Shown here: one piece after another, positions 27,801 through 36,017 of the stretch
Numbering within the stretch: the first letter of the stretch is position 1
Layout of the letters: each line of letters starts with the position of its first letter
DNA from: Symbiodinium natans
Lineage: Eukaryota > Sar > Dinophyceae > Suessiales > Symbiodiniaceae
DNA length: 64,000 nucleotides
NCBI GenBank assembly: GCA_905221605.1
Contig: CAJNDS010002165.1
Coordinates: 554,583 to 618,582 of the forward strand
Direction of reading: 5' to 3'
Made by a program: the position numbers and the translations under genes
The notes under the pieces: model-generated
What the model saw: the letters and a program-made list of their open reading frames with translations, nothing else
The model's database searches: none
Told to the model about the DNA's origin: nothing

Positions 27801-28739
27801 GGGGTAGAGGGGTAGAGGGTTAAAGGGTTTGGGGGTTTGGGGGTTTGGGGTTCAGGGTTTAGGGTTTAGGGTTTAGGGTTTAGGGTTTAGGGTTTAGGGT
27901 TTAGGGTTTAGGGCGTTTGTAAATTTCAGGGTGGAGGGTTTGAGGTTTCAAGCTTAGGGGCTTTTTTTGGAGGCTGCACCCGTCCATAGCCCCAAACCTC
28001 CCAATTGCTGCCCTAAACCCTAAACCGTAAACCGTAAACAGTCAACCCTAAACCCTAAGCCCTAATCCTAAACCCTAAACCCTAACCTCCCCAAACTCTC
28101 AGAGCCTTCAAACAGCCCGCTGCCCTAAGGGCGGAGGGTACACGTCGCAGGGTTCCAGGCTTTAGGGGTTTATGTTTAAGGCAGGGTTTACGGTTTAGAC
28201 TTAACTTAAAGTTTAAGGTGTAGGTTTAAGTTTCCGGTTTGTTGGGTTCTGCGGCGCTTTAGGGGTACAGGGAAACGACCCCAGAGGACCCCACCTTCTG
28301 AACCCTCAAAGCACGCTGCTGCTTCTGAACAGGGTGTGTCATCCCGAACTAAGAACCTCCCTAAACCCTGAAACCCTACACCCTAAAGACCCTCAACTTC
28401 ACCCTAAAACTCTGAGACCCTAAACCCTCAAAGGACTCACAGCCCTGAAGACCCTGAAGACCATGAACCCTAGATACCTGAAACCCAAAAAAAACCTAAA
28501 GACCCTAAACTTAACCCTAAAACCCCTACAGTAAAGACCCCTAAGACCCCAAAGACCCCCAACACCCCTGAAACCCCCAAAACAACCCTGAAGACCCTAA
28601 ACTTAACCCTCAAACCCCTCAAACTCCTAAAAAACCCCTAAAGACCCCAAACACCCCCTGCCTGAGACTTCGGGGCCACGAACGCAAGGCAGCCCCCGGC
28701 CGACACTGCCAGGGCAGTTGCGGATGCGATGCGGGCCAT
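18879..28739 (-). CDS. LHC gene B: chlorophyll a-c/peridinin-type light-harvesting protein
   Basis: A second three-helix antenna gene, complete or nearly so, of a different LHC subtype. Exons: 28662-28739 (start), 27056-27100, about 26616-26689, possibly 26293-26326, about 26062-26133, 25640-25709, 24959-25003, 22892-22936, 21904-21942, about 20954-21031, 20454-20534, 19573-19618, 19076-19138 and 18879-18895 (TGA). The leader contains CLAFVAP, the F-VAP type motif of dinoflagellate plastid leaders, followed by an Ala-rich stretch (SAASAAWGVGATAVATAALA). Then come FDPLPLG, helix 1 (AVEIKHGRVAMIAT, VGYIMPEIFRFPG), DFKHGLGALESIPVE, helix 2 (GWVQLFALIGAHE), a linker GGMGLYDFGQG, helix 3 (SERNNGRLAMVAIMGLMWQ), DGTFGEAPLSYMNKN and the end SFSGVKLP. 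Junctions among 26293-26133 and the left edge of 20954 are the least certain. Donors include GC and GA. Confidence 0.87.
20454..20534 (-). CDS. LHC gene B helix 3 exon
   Basis: A 27-codon exon, EELERRQTSERNNGRLAMVA followed by IMGLMWQ. NNGRLAMVAIMG is the diagnostic third helix of the LHC family. The acceptor is CAG|GAG and the donor is GA. It joins exon 19573-19618 (DGTFGEAPLSYMNKN) in phase. Confidence 0.9.
21904..22936 (-). CDS. LHC gene B pre-helix 2 and helix 2 exons
   Basis: Exon 22892-22936 reads DFKHGLGALESIPVE and exon 21904-21942 reads GWVQLFALIGAHE. They join in phase (GC donor, AG|GGC acceptor). They match the family's GLxALxxxPxxGWxQ segment and the second helix with its conserved E. 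The intron 21943-22891 has TTTAGGG arrays at its left end and CCCTAAA at its right end. Confidence 0.85.
23335..24225. repeat. About 52-bp tandem repeat with embedded TTTAGGG
   Basis: About 17 head-to-tail units share GGTGGAAAAAAACCATTTGC, CGACGAAGGGGGTCAGGG and TTTAGGG, then a C-run of variable length. Each unit therefore carries one telomere-like heptamer. Units differ mainly in C-run length and in small indels. The array lies wholly inside the LHC gene B intron 22937-24958. Open frames across it are repeat artefacts. Confidence 0.93.
24959..25709 (-). CDS. LHC gene B helix 1 exons (25640-25709, 24959-25003)
   Basis: The first exon carries MDRYTAVEIKHGRVAMIAT and the second VGYIMPEIFRFPGCE. 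Together they form canonical LHC helix 1, ExKHGRVAM with the conserved chlorophyll-ligand Glu, followed by the PE and FPG motifs. The junction uses a GT donor and an AG|GTT acceptor and is exact. Confidence 0.9.
25710..26061. repeat. Intron built of inverted repeats (candidate introner)
   Basis: This intron lies between LHC gene B exons 26062-26133 and 25640-25709. Its donor end is an inverted repeat: TGGTTCTTAGTAGGGAATGA near 25958 pairs with TCATTCCCTACCAAGAACCA ending at about 26059, directly at the exon edge. A second hairpin (GGGAATGAGGGAATGAGG near 25740 against CTTATTCCCTCATTCCCT near 25777) lies at the acceptor end and shares the GGGAATGA motif. There are only traces of telomere-like repeat here, unlike the other introns. 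Confidence 0.7.
26616..26689 (-). CDS. LHC gene B leader/transit exon (Ala-rich)
   Basis: After an AG|G acceptor the frame reads APSAASAAWGVGATAVATAA and continues LAAG. This low-charge, Ala/Ser-rich, weakly hydrophobic stretch suits the second hydrophobic segment of dinoflagellate bipartite leaders. Exon 27056-27100 (ASSSTSLRATAPRTQ) joins it in phase. The donor is ambiguous (26616 or 26620). Another frame through the island is Cys-rich but does not fit the phases. Confidence 0.65.
27120..27905. repeat. TTTAGGGG and AAAGGGGT octamer arrays
   Basis: About 27120-27600 is a degenerate run of TTTAGGGG (one G more than the telomere type). At about 27630-27800 it changes to (GTAAAGGG)n, then returns to TTTAGGG at 27850-27910. 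It fills the acceptor side of the intron between LHC gene B exons 28662-28739 and 27056-27100. The opposite end of that intron (28010-28640) is CCCTAAA-rich. Confidence 0.9.
28662..28739 (-). CDS. LHC gene B exon 1 with start codon
   Basis: The ATG is at 28737-28739. The 26 codons form a hydrophobic leader, MARIASATALAVSAGG then CLAFVAPKSQ, which fits a signal peptide followed by the phenylalanine motif of plastid targeting in algae with secondary or tertiary plastids. The exon ends at a GC donor. Upstream is a tandem-repeat block with no coding signal. Confidence 0.85.
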
Positions 28740-29159
28740 CTCGAGAGACCAGAAACACCTCAAGGAGGGGGTCAACTAGGGTTTAGGGTTTAAGGTTTAG
28801 GGTTTAGGGTTTAGGGTTAAGGGTTACGGGTTAAGGGTTAAGGGTTGAGGGTTTAAGGTTTAGGGTTTAGGGTTTAGGGTTTAGGGGTTTAGGGTTTAGG
28901 GTTTCGGGTTTGGGGTTTAGGGTTTAGGGTTTCGGGTTTCGGGTTTAGGTTTAGGGTTTAGGGTTTAGGGTTTAGGGTTTAGGGTTTAGGGTTTAGGGTT
29001 TAGGGTTCAGCATCTCAAGTCCAAGCATTTCACTAGTAGAGCTCCTTACTCCGGTTTCGAATATCGACCCACCCACCCATTGGATCCCATAACATTATGA
29101 AAATATTTTACTTCTCGTTTTTAAACAAGACGGCCTACGCGCCCAAAACGTCTAATTCT

Positions 29160-29345
29160 GGCGTCCCGGGGGGGGCCCGGGACACTGTCCCAGGGGCGTC
29201 CCGGGGTGTCCCGCAGGGGTCCCGGGACAACTGTCCCGGGCCTGTCTGGGGGGGCCCCGGGACAAAGGTCCCGGGAAGGCCCCGGGACACCCCGGGACGC
29301 CCCGGGACAAGCTGTCCCGGGGGGACCCCGGGACGACCCTGTCCG
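29160..29345. repeat. CCCGGGACA-rich block
   Basis: GC-rich DNA dominated by overlapping CCCGGG palindromes and the motif CCCCGGGACA in loose tandem. It is directly followed by a 21-bp array. The Pro/Gly-rich frames are repeat translations. It lies upstream of LHC gene B. Confidence 0.85.
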
Positions 29346-29880
29346 GGAATTTTGGTGCTTGTCCGGGAATTTTGGTGCTTGTCCGGGAATTTTTGGTGCT
29401 TGTCCGGGAATTTTTGGTGTTTGTCCGGGAATTTTTGGTGCTTGTCCGGGAATTTTTGGTGCTTGTCCGGAAATGTTTGGTGCTTGTCCGGGAATTGTTG
29501 GTGCTTGTCCGGAAATGTTTGGTGCTTGTCCGGGAATTGTTGGTGCTTGTCCGGGAATTTTTGGTGCTTGTCCGGAAATTGTTGGTGCTTGTCCGGAAAT
29601 TTTTGGTGCTTGTCCGGAAATTTTTGGTGCTTTGTCCGGGAATTGTTGGTGCTTTGTCCGGAAATTGTTGGTGCTTGTCCGGAAATTGTTGGTGCTTGTC
29701 CGGGAATTTTGGGTGGTTGGCCGTGAATTCTTGCTTGTTCGGGAAGTGTTGGTGCTTGTCCGGGAATTTTTGGTGCTTGTCCGGGAATTTTTGGTGCTTG
29801 TCCGGGAATGTTTGGTGCTTGTCCGGGAATTTTTGGTGCTTGTCCGGGAATTTTTGGTGCTTGTCCGCGAATCCATTAGC
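29340..29880. repeat. 21-bp tandem repeat (GTCCGGGAATTTTTGGTGCTT)
   Basis: About 25 head-to-tail units of GTCCGGGAATTTTTGGTGCT plus T. Variants are GGAAATG, GGAATTG and an occasional 22-bp unit. Because 21 is a multiple of three, all frames stay open for long stretches (up to about 250 codons), but codon by codon they are pure repeat. The block ends at a TTTAGGG array. Confidence 0.95.
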
Positions 29881-29906
29881 TTTTAAATATACATAGGATA
29901 GAGAGT

Positions 29907-30050
29907 GTTTAGGGTTTAGGGTTTAGGGTTTAGGGTTTAGGGTTTAGGGTTTAGGGTTTAGGGTTTAGGGTTTAGGGTTTAGGGTTTAGGGTTTAGGGTT
30001 TAGGGTTTAGGGTTTAGGGTTTAGGGTTTAGGGTTTAGGGTTTAGGGTTA
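29907..30050 (+). repeat. Long uninterrupted TTTAGGG array
   Basis: About 20 near-perfect heptamers, one of the longest clean arrays in the window. It lies upstream of LHC gene B, outside any intron I could define, and next to the 21-bp array. Confidence 0.95.
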
Positions 30051-31260
30051 AGGGTTTAGTTTTAAGCCCAAGAAGGGAAATATACAAAAGTCCCAAAGGG
30101 CCTACCTAGGGGTTTAGTGGGTGTAGGGTTTGGGGTTTAGGGTACAGCATCTCAAGTCCAAGCAATTTATCGAGCGTTGGAAAATAAAACCGCCGCCCCC
30201 AAAAATCCCATGAAGTTTACTTCTTTTTGGGTCCATCGAGCCTATGCCAAAACCCTGGCACGCTACACCTTATGGTTGTAAACCTTATGTCACACTAAGG
30301 CCCAATTGAGAAGACGCCCCAATAAGCAAAACAATCGTATGTAGCATGACCTATGGTCCCACAAACCCTAGGACCCTAAACCCTGTGCCCCGAACCTGAG
30401 GCCCCTCGCGCCCAAACCTCAAGTGCTAAACCCTTTGCCGTACTCAAGCGAGGGACCCGAGGAAGTTGGTTCATCATGCTTCGCGCGTACGAGTTCAAAG
30501 CTACAGTTTCGCAGTCGGGTTCAGAACTTTCCCTAAACCCTAAACCCTAATCCCTAAACCCTAAACCCTAAACCCTACACCCTAAACCTTAAGGTTAGGG
30601 GCTTGCCGGTTGAGGGTTTGAGGGCGTACGGCTTCGGGGCACAGCTTCTGGAAAGCAACCCGCATGAAATCACTTTCACAAATCATGACTGACACCGTCT
30701 GACACACAGGCAGTTCTCTGGCTCATGGCCATTTCGTGTGGCCATTAGAACTTCGTAAGGACCCTAACTCAAACCCCCCCCCAATCAAGGCCCCCCCCCC
30801 CGCAAATAAGGGCCCCATACTAAGGGACCACGTTTAGGGTTTAGGGTTAGGGTTTCGGGTTCTTCGTAGCCCAGCAACCATACTATAGTTAGGGTTTTTT
30901 GGGTTGGTTACTTTAGAAGGAACCTTGAACCCCCCCAAAAAAGGGAAAAGGGCACCACACTGGGCTACCAAGGGTTTAAGGTTTAGGGAGATACCCTCAG
31001 ACAGGCAGCAACTGCAGCTATGGTGCAGGAACGGGGCGGGGCGGGGCGTAGCTTAAAAAACCGGCTCGAGCCACATGTTCCCACGCAGCGGCAAACATCC
31101 GTGAACGGTTTAGGGTTTAGGGCTTGGGGCTTGGGGCTTGGGGCTTAGGGCTTAGGGCTTTGGGCTTTGGGGTTAGGGCTTAGGGCTTAGGGCTTAGGGT
31201 GTAGGGTGTAGGGTCTAGGGTTTAGGGTTTAAGGTTTAGGTCTAGGGGTTTCTTTCGGAC
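30051..31260. other. Intergenic, degenerate telomere-like repeat, no gene seen
   Basis: Mixed CCCTAAA/TTTAGGG remnants, C-runs near 30770-30805 and a weak hairpin around 30860-30965 (TAGCCCAG against CTGGGCTA). The phrase CAGCATCTCAAGTCCAAGCA at about 30145 also occurs near 23010 and 29008, so it is another dispersed repeat. No exon-like island with splice phase was recognised. Confidence 0.6.
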
Positions 31261-31904
31261 TCACAATTACAACACTCCAGGTAGTTCTGCTACTTGTGTG
31301 GGTGCTAAGAATGGAGATTCTTGTAGGTCAAAACGCAATAGGAGCCATAAACTCAATTGGAGCGATGAACTCCAGAAAATCGGATCTCATCCCGGGTAAC
31401 ATGCGCTGACCTATAGGTTTGCCTGTGCTTAAGATTCGAGATGGGAGTTGTGAGAACGCTGATAGCACAACCATCTGCAGCTGTGCTTTTGTCTCTGGGA
31501 TTTGTGACTCAATCTCTAAGATTCGCGCAGTGCTGATAGGGTTTAGACAACCAAACAAGAACAGGGTCCAAGCAGATTAGAGATATCACAACTGGAGATC
31601 TTTGCAAAGTTGCCTGTGCTATCACGGTTTCTGGCTTGCCCTCAAACCAACAGCAGTTCCCCCCCCGCAAGAGTTCGAACACAGGGTTCGGGAACACTGC
31701 CAGTCAAAGCAAACAAAGCTTCAACCAAGGTTAGTTGTTTTCTGCTGTGTGCCAAACCATTCAAGTCCAGGAGCTGTCTTTTTATTAACCCTGCCGTCTT
31801 CTTTTGTTTGAAAACGCGCTTCGGGGCCGGAAAACAAACTTTTGTCTTTGTTTTCAACCACAGCACGGGGCCAAGAAAAGACAGGCTCACACAGAGTTTC
31901 TTTT

Positions 31905-32545
31905 TTCTTGGTTCCAGGATGTCCTTTTCTGGACCCCGTCAGATTCTGCATTCATAAAATCTCCTTTTTGGCCCCGATCTTTGTTCCAGTCCCGTTCTGC
32001 GGTTGAAAAAAGACCCCATTTGCACATTCAAAATCTTTTCCAAACCTGAAAATGTTTTTTTCAACCCCAAATCGTTCTTCAGACCATCAATTGTCTTTTT
32101 TGTGACACGACAAAACAGCAGAACTTCAGAAAAGAAGAAAGATCAACAGGTTTTCACGTTTTTTGAACATGAAAAAATGATGCGGGAAGTTTGAGAACAC
32201 GCAGATTCTGTCAGTCATCACACAAAGCAAACATTGTGTGAGGGTCAAGATCTGCGTGTTCTCAAACTTTCTGCATCATTTTTTCATGTTCAAAAACGTG
32301 AAGACCTGTTGATCTTGCTTCTTTTCTGAAGTTCTTCTGTTTTGCCGGGGTCACAAAAAGACAATTTGATGGTTTGAAAAAAATTGTGGTGGAAAAGATT
32401 TTCAATGTGCAAATGGGGTTGAGAATAATAGTCTTTTTCTCAATCCCAGAACGAGGCTGGAAATCGGGGCCAAAAGGATACTTTTGAATGCAGAATCCGG
32501 CGGAGTCAAGAAAAAAACATTCTGGGGCCAAGAAAAACCAGAAGC
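31905..32545. repeat. Large foldback inverted repeat (arms about 300 bp)
   Basis: The left arm (about 31905-32207) and right arm (about 32250-32545) are diverged reverse complements around a spacer of about 45 bp. Clear pairs are TTTGAGAACACGCAGAT with ATCTGCGTGTTCTCAAA, GATCAACAGGT with ACCTGTTGATC, and TTTGCACATT with AATGTGCAAA. A second pair is CAGATTCTGCATTCA with its counterpart near 32490. No transposase frame lies inside. The layout suits a foldback-type or MITE-like DNA transposon. Confidence 0.85.
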
Positions 32546-34849
32546 CACAAGTCCAGTTCCTCTGAGCTCAAACTGCCAGGCAAGCAACTGTGCGAATCTT
32601 GCTTCACAGCCAAACAAAAGCTAAGGCCGTTCCAAGCGTCCCCTCAGAGTCTTCCACACTCCAAGCGCCTTATGGACACAGGTGCTTGGCAAAGTCAACC
32701 AAGCTCAAAACTTGCAGAAACACAAAGTCACATCAAGCGTACTTCATGCTCAACTCAAACCGTTATAGGGCAAAGCAGCCTAAGAAACCCTACGCACTTA
32801 AGGTCAAGGAAACAGGGAAAACTACCAAACCCCACAACCCACACAGTAAGCAAGCACTTACCACACCTTTTCACTCTCAGGCGAAAGACGTTTGCAGAAG
32901 CTCGTGGCCTTGCGCCCTGAGCCAGGCTCGTCACTTGAGCCAAAGAATGAACGCGGCTTTAAACACTCACTGCAGGCCTTCCAGGCATGCTGAGGTCCTG
33001 CAGTTACAAGGCAAGACCAAGTCATTTCAAAAACTTTCCAGCCCGACCAAAACTCAGCAGACCTGCTCTACCAGCTGTCTAGACTTGCCTACAGACACCT
33101 CGAAGAAATAACGGTTATCCCACGTCCCACTTAGTTAGGATTCGGGTAACAAACGGACAACGTTCGACAAACGAACGACTTTCATCATCCCAGAAACTAT
33201 GTACATGCTCACCACACCTACTTTAAGATTCAAATCACCATCGAAACATGCACAAATCATACGCGGTTTTTGACCATACTCCGTAGAGCCTGAATTAACA
33301 TGCAAAGTTAAACCTCACCCCCTTTAAGGGAGGTTGGCTCAGGCCTCTCTACCTCCTAGGGGTAAGTTAGGACCAGGTCTCTGCTCTCGTCAACTGCTGC
33401 GGAAAGCCAAAACCTCAAACTGAGAAAGGTCATGTGAGAAAGACTGTTGCTCAGTTCTTCTTCATTTCGTCAGACCTTTCAGCAAAGCCACCAAGGAAGG
33501 CGAGGGTAGCCCAGGATGCCAGCGTTTTCGCTCTTACTAACTGGGTTCACAAAAAAGCTCTGTAAAGCTAGTAAGCGTTTTTATTTTAAAAACATGGACT
33601 TTAGCACTTCCTGTGAGCTCCACCTGGAACAGATCACTGGGAGTACCTGTTTCCACGACTCCGGCATGAAGAATTGATTGACACTGGACGAAGGTGACTG
33701 AATCTTTCCTCTAGGACTCTAGGACTCTAGGAAAGTCTTTTCCCCAAAACACCCATGTAGAAGTCAAGAGACAGAAGCCGCAAGCAAGCCACTCTGACCT
33801 CAACGGCCTAGACGACCGTGGCCGCGCGCAGGCTACATGTGAGTTTTGGATTGGAGTGTGAGCAGCACAGAGATAAAAACAGAAAAGCAGCCCGAGATTG
33901 CCATAAATCCTGTTGAGAAGGGGTGGATGGCTTGGGTGGATGTTGTCATTTGTTGCTGGTGCGGTGGCGCAGTGCCTGTAAGCTCGGTCTCCACAGAACA
34001 GCCACTTGCACGAGCACAGGGCCATCATGGCTCCCGTTCCAGCTCTTGTTAAGCCTTCACCTAATGCTGAACCAAGGTGCAACTTCCAAATCGGGGCTTG
34101 CCGTTAAAAGTCGAAGGTCCCTCTGGTACCTTTTCCCTTGAAAGCACGAACCCGACCTATCTAAACCAAGTGCGGACACACTCTTTTTCACTCGCAGTCT
34201 TGAGCCAAAAGTCACGAAGTGCGCAAACTAAACGAATTCAGTGGTGAGCTTAAACGAGCTTCAGAACAAAGTTCCTACTCTCTGCACACTCACTCAAAGT
34301 AGCGTATTGGGCAAAATGTTAAAGAACGGGCTTTCCTAAAGGGTTTCCTAAACCACCACTGCGGCTCACTTTTCGCTTCACCGCTCTGCCGTGGTTCCTG
34401 TCCTGTCTCTCCTTCTGAGACTGGGGAGTCTCCTTTGAGCCTGGGCCACAAAGTCGGTTCCTGGCTCAATCTGTTCATTCTCCTACACATACAACAGTGT
34501 GTTCCTACTAGGCTGGAATGTTTAACACCCCGCCTTCGAAGTTAGTGAAAGTCGTAGTGACGACTAAGCTGGCTTCGACTTTCCTTTTCCTGAACACACA
34601 CATGTGTTTGAAACTCTTTCCTCAACGCAGACTCTTTCAAGTCCACTGGCGAATCTCTCCAAGTTCGCTCACATTTCCTTCAAACGAAATGTCTACTATC
34701 CTGTACAAAACAAATCTCTGCTGTTCCTACTTTACTTTACTTGGATCATCATCCTGAAACAAACTGCAAAAGAAAACTTTCCTAGAGCTAGGATGGATAC
34801 ACCATCCTTTCTGCTCTCACTGCCAAGCTCACTGTTCTTTCCTTCTTCT
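32546..34849. other. Gene-poor stretch, no convincing gene
   Basis: The TTTAGGG repeats stop and base composition becomes balanced. The best open frame (32590-33111, plus, 173 codons) is Lys/Ser/Thr-rich with no recognisable motif and I do not call it. Others are under 125 codons. No tRNA, rRNA or snRNA was recognised by eye. Confidence 0.5.
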
Positions 34850-35100
34850 TCACGAAAAGCTTGTGATCTCGTAGTAGCCGTCGTCGACGTCCTTGCTGCT
34901 GCTGCTTCCTTTTCCTTCTTCTCCTTTCTCCTGGCTTTTGTCTTTTCCTTTTCCTTTTCCCTTCTCCTCCATGAACTTCTCGAACTTCTTGAGCTGCTCA
35001 TCGCAAACTTTCCTGCCGTTCTTGTCCTTGTGCTGCTTCACCCATCTTCCTTCACCGGGACTTTTTCCTTCTGAATCGAAGAAGTACCAGTACTTGGAGG
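34850..35100 (-). pseudogene. Fragment of a Lys/Glu-rich low-complexity gene
   Basis: The minus-strand frame reads KYWYFFDSEGKSPGEGRW then VKQHKDKNGRKVCDEQLKKF, followed by a KGKGKDK-rich tail and YYEITSFS before a stop. The Met-initiated part is 34850-35041. The segment has protein-like composition and a charged helical tail but no named domain. It is probably a decayed exon or partial copy. On its far side lies CCAGTACTTGGAGGGTCG, which is also found at 48663-48680 at the end of the 47.8-kb ORF, so the two loci share ancestry. Confidence 0.45.
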
Positions 35101-35109
35101 GTCGCTTTG

Positions 35110-35440
35110 TTTAGTAATGGCTTAGGCCACTTAGTGGGAAGAACAAGTGGTTAGCTATGTGGTCTAAGTGTACTTACCAAGTCGTCCAAGCGGTCTAAGT
35201 GCATGAGGCTATGTTGTGCAATTGTTAACATGAGTTATTAAATGACTAGGCTGGAATTATAGCAAGGGCGAAGTGGTTATGCCTGAAAGATAACTCTTAG
35301 GTATGTAGTTGTAGCACTTAACACCAACCCAGGTAAATACTTAATTAATTGCGCCGGAGATAAGCAGTTACTTGAAGTCTGTAATCACTTAGCTAACCAG
35401 CCTAAGTGACTTAGTTTAGTTGCTTGTATAAGTGCACCTC
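35110..35440. repeat. AAGTGG/CTTAGG-rich dispersed repeat
   Basis: AT-rich DNA with many copies of CTAAGTG, CACTTAG and TTAGCTA-type words in both orientations, capable of short hairpins. A similar stretch occurs at 48690-48890, and both follow the CCAGTACTTGGAGGGTCG segment. It is probably the 3' untranslated part of a repeated element. Confidence 0.6.
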
Positions 35441-35559
35441 AGCGAGTTTTTTGAAAGAAACCCAACCACCATATAGGGACGATTTCCTCGAAAACAGTTG
35501 TGAAGGACGGAATTATATCTCTGTTACATAAATATATCTGCATAGCTATGTATGTACAT

Positions 35560-35581
35560 ATATCTACAGATATATATATAT

Positions 35582-35632
<51 letters not shown>

Positions 35633-35640
35633 GAGAGACA
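35560..35640. repeat. (TA)n(GA)n(GACA)n microsatellite
   Basis: A TATATA run, then GAGAGA, then about nine GACA units. It lies upstream of the plus-strand ORF that begins near 36.0 kb. Frames across it are artefacts. Confidence 0.92.
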
Positions 35641-36017
35641 GGGAAACAAACAAAGAACAGCCCCTATAAGCCTTAAAGTTTCCTGCCGCCTTTGCCTGGG
35701 CTGCCGGGCCCTGCAGCTGCAGCTGGCCGAAGGCCAGCTCTCTTCGAAGGGGGTGGGAGGGGGAGGGGGGATGTAGTTTAGTCCTGCAGGGTTCACTTTC
35801 GGGCAAAGAAGGCTTGAACTTGGTTGTGGGTGCCTAGAAATGTTGATGGTGTGTGGGATATTTCTGTTTTTTCGGCAAGGTTGCTTCAATGGCAGGGATG
35901 TGTGTGTGTGTGTGTGTGTTTTTTGGCTACTTGTTTGGCTTGGCTGGGGCGAACTTCGGTGAGACACATCACATTTTCTTGCTCTTGCTCAGATGCTCAT
36001 GAAGCTTTGCAGGGCAT

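Noticed and set aside
29097-29896. ORFs of 174-251 codons on both strands
   Set aside because: The 21-bp tandem unit keeps all frames open; there is no non-repeat coding content.
32590-33111. A 173-codon plus-strand ORF
   Set aside because: Lys/Ser/Thr-rich with no motif, no codon-like regularity and no neighbours to support it.
34195-34215. Relic of the dinoflagellate spliced leader in reverse orientation (CTTGAGCCAAAA), with a similar string near 32935
   Set aside because: Only 11-12 of about 22 bases match, no further leader sequence follows, and no gene starts in the matching direction.
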